A DNA stretch of 11,891 nt from JANMQK01 sp031370485 (GCA_031370485.1 JANMQK010000381.1:1-11891), one strand, 5' to 3'. Counted from the first letter of the stretch, positions 5,350 through 11,891 are shown. The notes: a model not told the origin generated them from the sequence alone. Made by a program: numbers and translations.

Positions 5350-8061
5350 TCAATCTTTGGATTGGGCCAGGTCGCGGGTCTCGATCCAGTTCGGTCCGAC
5401 CCGCATGTCCACGACCAGGGGGACCGCGAGCGCGTGCACCCCCTCCATGACCTGGCGCACGAGATCGGCGACCGGCTTCACCTCGCGCTCGGGGACTTCG
5501 AGAACCAGCTCATCGTGCACCTGCAGCGTCACGCGGGCCGCGCTGCCACCTTCCCGCAGCCGGCCATCGAGGACGACCATCGCCATCTTGATGAGGTCGG
5601 CGGCGGTTCCCTGGATGGTGGTGTTGACCGCGGAGCGGATGGCCTGCTGCCTGGCGTTGCGGTCGCTCCCTCGGAGCTCCGGGAAGTGGCGCACCCGCCC
5701 GAACAGGGTCCGCACCTTTCCCTCCGATTCGACACTCGCGATCGTGGCGTCGATGTAGGCCTTCACGCGGGGAAACCGCCCGAAGTACCGCTCGATGAAG
5801 TCAGCCGCCTCCTTGACCGACACGCCCTGATCGCGGGCCAGGCGCTGCGGTCCCATGCCGTAGAGAATGCCGAAATTCACCGCCTTGGCCCGCCGCCGCA
5901 TCGGCTCGCTCACCAGTTCGGGCAGCACGCCGAAAACCTCCGCCGCGGTCCGGCGGTGGATGTCCTCGCCGCTCTTGAAGGCCCGCAGGAGCTGCGGGTC
6001 TCCGCACAGATGCGCGAGCACCCTCAGCTCGATCTGCGAGTAGTCCGCCGACAGGATCAGGGCGCCGTCCGCCGGGATGAACGCGCGCCGGATCAGGCGG
6101 CCGAGGTCGGTCCGGATGGGAATGTTCTGGAGATTCGGATCGCTGCTGCTCAGCCGGCCGGTGGCGGCCACCGCCTGGTTGAACGAAGTGTGCACCCTCC
6201 CGGTCTCGCGATTCACCAGGAGCGGCAGGGTGTCGACGTAGGTCGACTTCAACTTCTGCAGGCTCCGGTATTCGAGCACCCGGCGCGGCAGCTCGTGCTC
6301 CCCAGCCAGTTCTTCGAGGACCTCGACACTTGTCGAGAGGGAGCGGGTCTTCCGGGTCTTGCGCCCGGGAGTCAGCTTGAGCGTCTCGAAGAGGATTTCA
6401 CCTAGCTGGCGCGGAGAGTTGAGGTTGAACTCCTTGCCGGCCAGCGCGTGGATCGTCCCGGTCAGCCGCGCTATCTCGCCCTCCCACTCCCGCGAGAGTC
6501 CTTCCAGGAACTCCGAGTCGATCCGAACCCCCGTCCATTCCATCCGCGCGAGGACGGAGACGAGGGGGAGCTCGAGATCCACGAGCAGCCCGAGCAACCC
6601 GTCCTTCTCGAGGCCGGCCCGCAGGCGATCCCGCAGCATGGCGACCGCGGCGATGCGCGCGCAGAAGAGCGGTGTGGCGCGCTCGATAGGAACCTCGTCG
6701 AGGGGTGTGGCCCTGGCCCCCGCGCCGAGGACCGTGGCGGGGGATGGGACCTCCAGGCCGGCGACCTCCTGCGCCACCGACTCGAGCGCGTGGCTGGCCC
6801 GTGACGGGTCGAGGAGGTAACTGGCAATCATCGTGTCCATCTCGAACACGGGAGGTCCCGTTCCCAGGCGGTGGTAGAGGATCAGGTCCCCCTTGACGTC
6901 GTGGCCGGCCAGGCGCGGACCGGAGCCGTCCAGAAGGGGGCGGATGAGCCGGAGCGCGGTCTCGGGGGGAATCTGCCCGGGAACGCCGAGGCCCCGATGG
7001 GCCAGCGGCACGTAGTACGCCGCGCCGGATGGAGACCCCAGCGAGATCCCGACGAGCCGGGCGCGCATCGGTTCGGCGTGGTCCCTCTCCAGGCCGACCG
7101 CCACCGTCGGCTCGGAGAGCAGGCGGGCCACCGCCCGCTCGAGCGCCGCATCGTCCAGGAGCGCCTCGTGATCGCCGCGTGGCGCCGCGATCGGCGCCTC
7201 GAGGTCGCGCAGGAACGCGGTGAAATCGAGCTCCTCGAACAGGACCCGCGCGGCCGCAAGGTCGGGCGGCCGCAGGCGGAACTTCTCCGCGTCGAACGCC
7301 ACGGGGGCGTCGCGGCGGAGGGTTGCGAGCTCGCGGCTCAAGCGGGCCTCCGACGCGTGCTCCTTGAGCCCTTCCCGGTAGCTCTTGCGCTCGACCGAAT
7401 CGGATTGCCGCAGGACTTCTTCGAGATCCCCGAATCGCCGTATCAGATCCTTGGCGCCCTTCTCGCCGATGCCGGGGACCCCGGGAATGTTGTCGGAGCT
7501 GTCACCCCAGAGCGCCAGGACGTCCGGGACCTGCCCGGGCCGGACGCCGAAGACGCGCTCCACCCCGTCGCTGTCCAGGAACTGCCCGCTGACCGGGTTG
7601 TAGACCGTGACCTTCTCGTCGACGAGCTGCAGCAGATCCTTGTCGGAGGCCACCACGACGACCTCGTATCCCGCCTTGGAGGCCTTGTCGGCCAGCGTCC
7701 CGAGGATGTCGTCCGCTTCGAACCCGGGCAGTTCGAGGACGGGCACGTTGAACGCCTGGCAGATTTTCCTGACGTAGGGGATCTGCGCAACCAGGGCTTC
7801 GGGAGTCTCCTTGCGGGTCGCCTTGTACTCCGGATAGGCCTCGTGGCGGAACGTGGGCCCGGGCAGGTCCAGGGCGACGGCCAGGTAGCGCGGCCCGAGA
7901 TCCTTCACCAGCTTCCTCAGCATCGACGTGAAGCCGTAAAGAGCGTTGGTCGGGAGCCCTTGCTTGTTGCTCAAATCACGGACAGCGTGAAAGGCCCTGT
8001 AGAGGTTGCTCGTCCCATCCAATAGGAACAGCGTCCGCTCGGGATCGCGTCGATCGATCAT
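5350..8061 (-). CDS. polA: DNA polymerase I with degenerate proofreading domain
   Basis: A 903-residue family-A polymerase that removes RNA primers and fills gaps in Okazaki-fragment maturation and excision repair. Residues 10-290 are the 5'-nuclease: LFLLDGTSNLYRAFHA, FEADDILGTLA (114-124), ASDKDLLQL, WGDSSDNIPGVPGIGEKGA. Residues about 300-485 are the 3'-5' exonuclease-like domain, where E. coli D355 appears as G323, Y497 as L465 and D501 as R469, while E325 and D392 remain; proofreading is probably lost. The polymerase domain has motif A SADYSQIELR (D673), motif B RRAKAVNFGILYG (K726, F730, Y734) and motif C QVHDELV (D850, E851). A longer frame opens at 8160 but would overlap the upstream gene, so I chose the ATG at 8061, just before MIDRRDPERTLFLLDG. 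It lies 16 nt after the siroheme gene, with a weak ribosome binding site. Confidence 0.96.
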   Translation of the reverse strand: MIDRRDPERTLFLLDGTSNLYRAFHAVRDLSNKQGLPTNALYGFTSMLRKLVKDLGPRYLAVALDLPGPTFRHEAYPEYKATRKETPEALVAQIPYVRKICQAFNVPVLELPGFEADDILGTLADKASKAGYEVVVVASDKDLLQLVDEKVTVYNPVSGQFLDSDGVERVFGVRPGQVPDVLALWGDSSDNIPGVPGIGEKGAKDLIRRFGDLEEVLRQSDSVERKSYREGLKEHASEARLSRELATLRRDAPVAFDAEKFRLRPPDLAAARVLFEELDFTAFLRDLEAPIAAPRGDHEALLDDAALERAVARLLSEPTVAVGLERDHAEPMRARLVGISLGSPSGAAYYVPLAHRGLGVPGQIPPETALRLIRPLLDGSGPRLAGHDVKGDLILYHRLGTGPPVFEMDTMIASYLLDPSRASHALESVAQEVAGLEVPSPATVLGAGARATPLDEVPIERATPLFCARIAAVAMLRDRLRAGLEKDGLLGLLVDLELPLVSVLARMEWTGVRIDSEFLEGLSREWEGEIARLTGTIHALAGKEFNLNSPRQLGEILFETLKLTPGRKTRKTRSLSTSVEVLEELAGEHELPRRVLEYRSLQKLKSTYVDTLPLLVNRETGRVHTSFNQAVAATGRLSSSDPNLQNIPIRTDLGRLIRRAFIPADGALILSADYSQIELRVLAHLCGDPQLLRAFKSGEDIHRRTAAEVFGVLPELVSEPMRRRAKAVNFGILYGMGPQRLARDQGVSVKEAADFIERYFGRFPRVKAYIDATIASVESEGKVRTLFGRVRHFPELRGSDRNARQQAIRSAVNTTIQGTAADLIKMAMVVLDGRLREGGSAARVTLQVHDELVLEVPEREVKPVADLVRQVMEGVHALAVPLVVDMRVGPNWIETRDLAQSKD

Positions 8062-8081
8062 GGCTGCTCGCGCCCGCTCAT
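8058..8081 (-). other. Seven-codon ORF bridging the siroheme gene stop and the polA start
   Basis: An ATG at 8081-8079 overlaps the siroheme gene stop (8080-8078) as ATGA, reads MSGREQP, and ends in TGA at 8060-8058, which overlaps the polA ATG (8061-8059) in a second ATGA. Ribosomes ending the upstream gene could thus pass to polA by two steps of termination and re-initiation. polA itself shows only a weak binding site. It could also be chance, since ATGA junctions are common. Confidence 0.35.
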
Positions 8082-8710
8082 GGGAGTCCCGCGGCTCGCC
8101 GGGCGGCCGCCCGGGCCTCGGCAAGCCGGCCCGATCGTAGCAGCCGCAAGAGAGGCGCACGCAGTAGCCTCCGGTACCGGCGGTCCCGCTCCACCGTGTC
8201 GGGCACCTCCGCCAGGAGCCGCCGCCGCACCCGCCCGATGATCCGCACGTAGGCTCCCGTCTCGGGGGCGATGCGGCGTGCCATCCGATCGCGCAGCGCC
8301 CGTGCGAAGGCCGGGCTCTCGCCAGAGGTCGAGACCGCCACCAGAAGCGGGCCGCGCGCCAGAACCGCGGGGAGGTGGAACGTGGACCGCCGTGGGTCGT
8401 CGGTCAGGTCGACGAAGATCCCGAGCCGGCGGGCGTCGCGGGCCACCGCCCGGTTGACCCGCGGGTCGGAGGCGGCGGCCACGGCGAACCGAGCGCCCTT
8501 GAGGTCGGCCGCCCGGTAGGGGCCTTGCCTCCATTGCAGCCGCCCAAGCCGGGCCAGGCGGCGGATAAGGGGCGTGGCGCAAGGCGCTATCACGCTCACC
8601 CTAGCGGCCGCGCGGCGGAGTGGCGCGATTTTCCGGCCGGCCACGCGTCCCGCGCCGACCACCACGAAACGCACGCCCTTGAGGTCGAGCACTAACGGGG
8701 CGAACCCCAC
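8078..8710 (-). CDS. Precorrin-2 dehydrogenase / sirohydrochlorin ferrochelatase (Met8/CysG N-terminal type)
   Basis: A 210-residue enzyme for the last steps of siroheme synthesis: NAD-dependent oxidation of precorrin-2 to sirohydrochlorin and, in many relatives, iron insertion. The N-terminus has the family form PLVLDLKGVRFVVVGAGRVAGRK, with the GxGxxAxRK dinucleotide loop at about 19-27. The VDLTDDP segment (D104-D105) matches the acidic pair that includes the catalytic Asp of CysG. It continues with FHLPAVLARGPLLVAVSTSGESPAFAR, as in the CysG dimer/chelatase domain. The methyltransferase domain of full CysG is absent and not in the window. The frame opens at 8818 inside glyA; I chose GTG 8710 because it gives the usual short N-terminus. 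A TTG at 8737, overlapping the glyA stop as TTGA, is the main rival; neither has a strong binding site. The protein is strikingly Arg/Ala-rich, notably its C-terminal 70 residues. Confidence 0.87.
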   Translation of the reverse strand: MGFAPLVLDLKGVRFVVVGAGRVAGRKIAPLRRAAARVSVIAPCATPLIRRLARLGRLQWRQGPYRAADLKGARFAVAAASDPRVNRAVARDARRLGIFVDLTDDPRRSTFHLPAVLARGPLLVAVSTSGESPAFARALRDRMARRIAPETGAYVRIIGRVRRRLLAEVPDTVERDRRYRRLLRAPLLRLLRSGRLAEARAAARRAAGLP

Positions 8711-8733
8711 CGGCTTCGCTCGCTTTCGCGCCG

Positions 8734-10029
8734 TCAACGCGCGGACAGGTTTGGATCCCGGCGACCCGCCGTGGTCCCGCGGGGAGCGAGCCAGGAGTAC
8801 AAGGGATAGGCCCGGCACAACGTCCGGGCGCGCTCGCGCAGGGCGGGATCCGCCGGACGGTCGAGAGGACCCGAAAGGGCGCGAAGGATGAGGTCCCCGA
8901 TCTCCTTCATCTGCGCCTCATCCATCCCCCGGGTGGTCACGGCCGGAGTGCCGATTCTCACACCGCTGCAGACCATAGGCTTTTCGGGGTCGAACGGGAT
9001 GGTGTTTTTGTTCACCGCGATTCCCACCGTCTCGAGGCGCTGCTCGGCCGCCCGCCCGGTGATTCGCCGGGAGCGCAGATCGACCAGGAACAGATGGGTG
9101 TCGGTGCCGCCCGAGACGATCCGCAGCTGGCCCTCCGAGACGGCTGCCGCGAGCGCCGCCGCGTTCAGGACGGTGCGTCTTTGATCGGCGCGGAACTCCT
9201 CGGTGGCAGCTTCCTTGAATGCCACGGCCTTGGCCGCGATCATGTTGACGAGAGGCCCCCCCTGAACGCCGGGAAACACGGCGCTGTCGATCTCCCTGGC
9301 GTACTTCTGCCGGCAGAGTATGATCGCGCCGCGCGGGCCGCGCAGCGTCTTGTGGGTGGTCGTGGTCACGAAGTCCGCGTGGGGCACCGGGTTGGGATGC
9401 ACGCCGCCTACGACCAGTCCGGCGACATGGGCAATGTCGGCCAGGACCAGGGCCCCGACCTCATCCGCAATCCTGCGGATCCTGGGGAAGTCCACCTGCC
9501 GCGCATAGGCGCTCGTCCCGGCCACGATCATTTTCGGCCGGTGCTCCTTCGCCAGGCGCTCCAGGTTGTCATAGTCGATTCTCTCGGTCTCCGGGTGGAC
9601 GCCGTAATGGACGATCTTGAAGTACCGGCCCGAAAAATTGAGCGGGTGACCGTGTGTGAGATGTCCTCCGTGCGAAAGGTCCATCCCCATCAAGGTGTCT
9701 CCGGGCTTGAGGACCGCCATGTAGACGGCCATGTTGGCCTGCGATCCCGAGTGCGGTTGGACATTGGCGTGCTCGGCGCCGAAAAGACCCCGCGCGCGTT
9801 CCATCGCCAGGCTCTCCACGCGGTCCGCGTACTCGCACCCTCCGTAGTATCGGCGGCCGGGATACCCCTCGGCGTACTTGTTCGTGAAGACCGTTCCCAT
9901 GGCCTCCAGCACCGCCCGCGAGGCGAAGTTCTCGGAGGCGATCAGGACCAGCGTCTCCTGCTGCCGCATCACCTCCGCATCCAGGGCCTCGGCGATCTCG
10001 TGATCGATTTCGCGAATCGCTTCCAGCAC
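8734..10029 (-). CDS. glyA: Serine hydroxymethyltransferase
   Basis: A 431-residue cytosolic PLP enzyme that interconverts serine and glycine while moving a one-carbon unit to tetrahydrofolate. Family landmarks: LIASENFASRAV (29-40), TNKYAEGYPGRRYYGGCEYAD (49-69), QPHSGSQANMAVY, MDLSHGGHLTHG, the cofactor segment LADIAHVAGL (D198, H201), and TTTTHKTLRGPRG with the PLP-binding Lys at 227, then FPGVQGGPL and SGVRIGTPAVTTRGM. The frame extends upstream to 10203, but the GTG at 10029 has an AGGGGG box 5 nt before it and gives the normal length and N-terminus (MLEAIREID...). It is the first gene of the probable glyA-siroheme-polA operon, with 23 nt to the next chosen start. The last 15 or so residues (PRGTTAGRRDPNLSAR) are a short non-conserved tail. 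Confidence 0.97.
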   Translation of the reverse strand: MLEAIREIDHEIAEALDAEVMRQQETLVLIASENFASRAVLEAMGTVFTNKYAEGYPGRRYYGGCEYADRVESLAMERARGLFGAEHANVQPHSGSQANMAVYMAVLKPGDTLMGMDLSHGGHLTHGHPLNFSGRYFKIVHYGVHPETERIDYDNLERLAKEHRPKMIVAGTSAYARQVDFPRIRRIADEVGALVLADIAHVAGLVVGGVHPNPVPHADFVTTTTHKTLRGPRGAIILCRQKYAREIDSAVFPGVQGGPLVNMIAAKAVAFKEAATEEFRADQRRTVLNAAALAAAVSEGQLRIVSGGTDTHLFLVDLRSRRITGRAAEQRLETVGIAVNKNTIPFDPEKPMVCSGVRIGTPAVTTRGMDEAQMKEIGDLILRALSGPLDRPADPALRERARTLCRAYPLYSWLAPRGTTAGRRDPNLSAR

Positions 10030-10098
10030 ATGAACCCCCTGTCCGAAGACACTCCCCGGCCCGGGCGCCACGATTGTCCGCCTCACCGGAGACCCGCG

Positions 10099-10128
10099 AT
10101 GATATGTCTCGTGCGCCGTGCAGATCAA
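10099..10128 (-). promoter_or_regulatory. Candidate promoter of the glyA operon
   Basis: On the - strand TTGATC (10128-10123) and TATCAT (10104-10099) are 18 nt apart; the -10 matches 5 of 6 consensus bases, the -35 4 of 6. Transcription would start near 10092, leaving a leader of about 62 nt before the glyA GTG. The leader is GC-rich, and I do not recognise a glycine or other riboswitch fold in it. Confidence 0.5.
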
Positions 10129-10151
10129 GAAGACGGGGAATCGCCCGGGTG

Positions 10152-10179
10152 CCCGGCCGCGCGGGGACATGCGGCCGGG
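10152..10179. repeat. 9-bp perfect inverted repeat between two divergent promoters
   Basis: CCCGGCCGC (10152-10160) and GCGGCCGGG (10171-10179) flank a 10-nt spacer. The repeat lies between the glyA promoter candidate (10099-10128) and the extended -10 for the hydrolase (10195-10203), a position suited to a regulator that senses or represses both genes. No T-tract follows on either strand, so it is unlikely to be a terminator. It could also be chance in GC-rich DNA. Confidence 0.45.
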
Positions 10180-10194
10180 AGGCGGCGATCCCCG

Positions 10195-10203
10195 TGCTAT
10201 CAT
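10195..10203 (+). promoter_or_regulatory. Extended -10 promoter candidate of the alpha/beta hydrolase
   Basis: TGCTATCAT (10195-10203) fits the TGnTATAAT extended -10 form with one mismatch. No convincing -35 hexamer lies 16-18 nt upstream, which extended -10 promoters can do without. Transcription would begin near 10210, just before the hairpin cluster of the leader. Confidence 0.45.
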
Positions 10204-10212
10204 CCCCCGCTG

Positions 10213-10244
10213 ACCCGCCGGGTATTCCAGCGGGTGGCGACCCG
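10213..10244 (+). promoter_or_regulatory. Competing hairpins over the hydrolase ribosome binding site
   Basis: Four 5-nt units stand in mirrored order: ACCCG (10213-10217), CGGGT (10219-10223), CGGGT (10231-10235) and ACCCG (10240-10244). Unit 1 can pair with unit 2 or 3 (ACCCGC with GCGGGT at 10230-10235 makes 6 bp); unit 3 can pair with unit 4 across the loop GGCG. The last hairpin ends at the base before the ATG and buries GGGTGG (10232-10237), the only plausible ribosome binding site. Pairing of units 1 and 3 would also cover it, so the folds compete. Confidence 0.45.
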
Positions 10245-11096
10245 ATGAGACCTCCCAACGCCCTCCACTATGTCGATATCGGCGCGAAGAACGCCCCGGT
10301 CATCCTTTTCCTGCACGGGATCACCGGGTCGAGGCGCTACTGGCAGAAGCGGGTGCTGCCACTGGCCGCTGATCACCGCCTGATACTCCCCGATCTGATC
10401 GGGTTCGGTCACTCGCCGAAGCCTTACATCGAGTACACGATGGACGTTTTCCGCGACAGCGTCCGGGCGCTGATCGAGGAGCTGGATATCGCCGACCGCC
10501 CCCTGGTGATCGTCGGCCATTCCCTCGGCAGCCTCATCGCGCTCGAGTACGCCGCGCGGCACAGGGAACACGTGTCGCGCATGGTGCTTTTCAGCCTGCC
10601 CCGATTCTCGGACCCCGTCAGCGCGCATGCGATCTTCTGGCGGGGGTCGCCTCACTACCGGAGGCTGCTGAACGAGCACTCGCTGGCCGAGACATTGGCT
10701 CAGATGAAGCGCAGTGGCATCGAGATCACCCTCCGGTATTTTTTCCGGTTCCCGTGGGCCGTCCTCATCGACGCACACAAGTTCACTTTTCGATCTCTCA
10801 CGTCGACCCTCGAGTGCTGCCTTCTCAATTACCAGATCGACCGCATCCTGCCCTCGGTGCCCCCCGTTCCCACGCTGCTCATCCATGGCGAGCAGGACTC
10901 CGTCGCCCCGCTCGAGCGGGTACTTCCCCTTCCCGGGTTCTATCCTCAGATGCGGCTCGAGACAGTCAGGGGAACGGGCCATCACCTGTTCCTGACCCAC
11001 ACCCGACGCTGCCTGAGGATGCTCGGAGATTTCATAGGCAAGGAGGTCCCGATCAAGGGATCATCCGTCGATCAGGTGGGAATCGAAAAGGCTTGA
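10245..11096 (+). CDS. Alpha/beta-fold hydrolase
   Basis: A 283-residue single-domain alpha/beta hydrolase; substrate unknown. The catalytic set is complete: oxyanion-hole segment FLHGITGSRRYW (HG at 24-25), nucleophile S93 in VGHSLGS, acid D218 in LLIHGEQDSVAP, and His at 246 or 247 in GTGHHLFLTH. DLIGFGHSPKP (50-60) is the usual strand-4 turn of MhpC-like esterases and related C-C and epoxide hydrolases. The cap region (about 120-195) is Arg/Phe-rich and helical, with no motif that names a substrate. There is no signal peptide, so it is probably cytosolic. A longer frame opens at 10074, but it crosses the divergent promoters and the inverted repeat. I chose the ATG at 10245, 7 nt after GGGTGG and at the natural family N-terminus. 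It is transcribed away from glyA and appears monocistronic. Confidence 0.9.
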   Translation: MRPPNALHYVDIGAKNAPVILFLHGITGSRRYWQKRVLPLAADHRLILPDLIGFGHSPKPYIEYTMDVFRDSVRALIEELDIADRPLVIVGHSLGSLIALEYAARHREHVSRMVLFSLPRFSDPVSAHAIFWRGSPHYRRLLNEHSLAETLAQMKRSGIEITLRYFFRFPWAVLIDAHKFTFRSLTSTLECCLLNYQIDRILPSVPPVPTLLIHGEQDSVAPLERVLPLPGFYPQMRLETVRGTGHHLFLTHTRRCLRMLGDFIGKEVPIKGSSVDQVGIEKA

Positions 11097-11120
11097 AACA
11101 CCAGAAAATGCTCGATTCGC

Positions 11121-11245
11121 GCGGAAATTAGCTTGGCAATGTTTATATAACTTATTTAATTACAATACTTTATGCATCAATAATATACTTGACAATAATA
11201 CACTCAATATTTATACTATTCATCGTATCATCTAAATTTGAAAGG
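11121..11245. other. AT-rich island upstream of clpB
   Basis: Between the hydrolase stop and clpB lies a sharp composition change. By my count only about 20 of the 100 bases from 11141 to 11240 are G or C, against clearly GC-rich DNA on both sides. It contains TTTATATAA, TTAATTA, ATGCAT and AATATT tracts and the clpB promoter, but no gene I can support. It could act as an UP-element-like or intrinsically bent upstream region, or as a site for a nucleoid protein. Confidence 0.7.
11189..11217 (+). promoter_or_regulatory. Near-consensus sigma70 promoter of clpB
   Basis: A perfect TTGACA (11189-11194) and TATACT (11212-11217, 5 of 6) are spaced 17 nt apart inside the AT-rich island. Transcription would start near 11224, with a leader of about 42 nt. 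I see no sigma32-type box and no CIRCE repeat, so the heat-shock control usual for clpB is not evident here. Confidence 0.75.
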
Positions 11246-11265
11246 CTTTCTCCAGGCGGTAACCT

Positions 11266-11891
11266 ATGAATCTGCAAAAACTGACGGTGAAATCCCAGGC
11301 AGCGCTGCAGGCGGGCCAGGAATCGGCCATTCGCCTCGGCCACCCCGAGATTACGGCGGATCATCTGCTTCAGGCGCTCCTCGAACAGGAGGACGGTCTC
11401 GCGCCGGTTCTACTGGGCCGAATCGGGGTCGATGTCTCCAGGCTGCGAAGCCGCCTGGCGGCGCTGCTCGATTCCCGGCCCAAGGCCTCGGGCGGGGCTT
11501 CCCCGCACATCGGCGAGCGTCTGAGGGTTCTGCTGGATGCGGCCGAGCGGCGGGCGGAGGGTCTTCACGACGAGTTCGTCTCGGTCGATCACCTCCTGCT
11601 GGCGCTCACGGAAAGCCGGGAGCCCGCAGCAAACCTGCTGCGCGAGGCCGGGGCCGATACGAGCAAGCTCCTCGAGGCCTTGAAGGCGGTCCGGGGGGCG
11701 CAGCGCGTCACCTCGCAGAATCCGGAAGAGGCCTTCCAGGCGATCGAGAAGTACGCCCGGAACCTGACGGAGATGGCCCGGCGCAACAAGCTCGACCCGG
11801 TTATCGGCCGGGACGAGGAGATCCGCCGAGTGGTCCAGGTCCTCTCCCGCCGGACCAAGAACAACCCGGTCCTCATCGGCGAGCCGGGCGT
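11266..11891 (+). CDS. clpB: ClpB disaggregase, 5' part; runs off the right edge
   Basis: The first 208 codons of the Hsp100 chaperone ClpB, a hexameric AAA+ machine that pulls proteins out of aggregates with the DnaK system. The ATG at 11266 follows an AGGCGG box (11254-11259) by 6 nt. Residues 1-145 are the double-repeat Clp N-domain: MNLQKLTVKSQAALQAGQESA, HPEITADHLLQALLEQ, then the second repeat DEFVSVDHLLLALTE. The linker leads to EAFQAIEKYARNLTEMARRNKLDPVIGRDEEIRRVVQVLSRRTKNNPVLIGEPG, ending in the first bases of the D1 Walker A loop. That run is characteristic of ClpB rather than ClpA or ClpC. The frame is open at the window end. Confidence 0.97.
   Translation, partial: MNLQKLTVKSQAALQAGQESAIRLGHPEITADHLLQALLEQEDGLAPVLLGRIGVDVSRLRSRLAALLDSRPKASGGASPHIGERLRVLLDAAERRAEGLHDEFVSVDHLLLALTESREPAANLLREAGADTSKLLEALKAVRGAQRVTSQNPEEAFQAIEKYARNLTEMARRNKLDPVIGRDEEIRRVVQVLSRRTKNNPVLIGEPG

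Noticed and set aside
4930..6405. Long + strand open frame (491 codons) opposite the HD-GYP and polA genes
   Set aside because: It overlaps clearly recognised genes on the other strand, its product has no family features, and long antisense frames are expected in GC-rich coding DNA.
6871..8025. + strand open frame of 384 codons opposite polA
   Set aside because: It is antisense to conserved polA exonuclease and 5'-nuclease segments and has no recognisable domain.
10030..10203. N-terminal extension of the glyA frame
   Set aside because: The family N-terminus and an AGGGGG box both fit the GTG at 10029, and the extension runs through the promoter.
10074..10244. N-terminal extension of the hydrolase frame
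   Set aside because: It crosses the glyA promoter, the inverted repeat and the extended -10, and its residues are not part of the hydrolase fold.
9094..10248. + strand open frame of 384 codons opposite glyA
   Set aside because: It is a shadow of glyA; its product resembles no family, and it ends just past the start of the hydrolase gene.
11170..11364. - strand 64-codon ORF over the AT-rich island and clpB start
   Set aside because: Most of it is antisense to the clpB N-domain and the rest is AT-rich promoter DNA; no ribosome binding site or family feature was seen.

Overview
The window is 11.9 kb of GC-rich bacterial chromosome holding mostly housekeeping genes, cut through groEL at the left end and clpB at the right end. 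LolA-type lipoprotein carriage points to a Gram-negative (diderm) envelope. The high GC, an HD-GYP response regulator, and groEL and clpB without nearby dnaK-family genes would suit an Acidobacteriota-like or other deep diderm lineage, but the sequence alone does not settle the phylum.

Left part (1-2066): the 3' two thirds of groEL on the + strand end in a strong intrinsic terminator. A convergent lolA-like gene on the - strand has its stop codon beside the terminator T-tract. lolA has a clear sigma70-type promoter and a GTG start with its own ribosome binding site.

Permease part (2067-4108): after a promoter candidate come a possible 48-residue ORF and two overlapping genes for a DppB/DppC-type ABC permease pair. 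No substrate-binding protein or ATPase gene lies in the window, so the transported compound is unknown.

Minus-strand block (4116-10029): transcription runs right to left. glyA (serine hydroxymethyltransferase), a stand-alone precorrin-2 dehydrogenase/sirohydrochlorin ferrochelatase and polA are packed with gaps of 16-23 nt and look like one operon driven from a promoter near 10099-10128. The HD-GYP response regulator follows with its own promoter and a TTG start. PolA keeps its 5'-nuclease and polymerase motifs, but key residues of the 3'-5' proofreading site are gone.

Right part (10030-11891): a divergent control region separates glyA from a + strand alpha/beta hydrolase gene. It holds two promoter candidates, a 9-bp inverted repeat and a set of competing hairpins over the hydrolase ribosome binding site. 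A strikingly AT-rich island (about 20% GC over 100 bp) with a near-consensus sigma70 promoter precedes clpB.

I see no mobile element, CRISPR array, tRNA, rRNA or clearly new multi-gene system. The more interesting signals are regulatory and small in scale: the hydrolase leader, the AT island before clpB, the coupling mini-ORF before polA, the 48-residue ORF before the permeases, and the degenerate proofreading domain.
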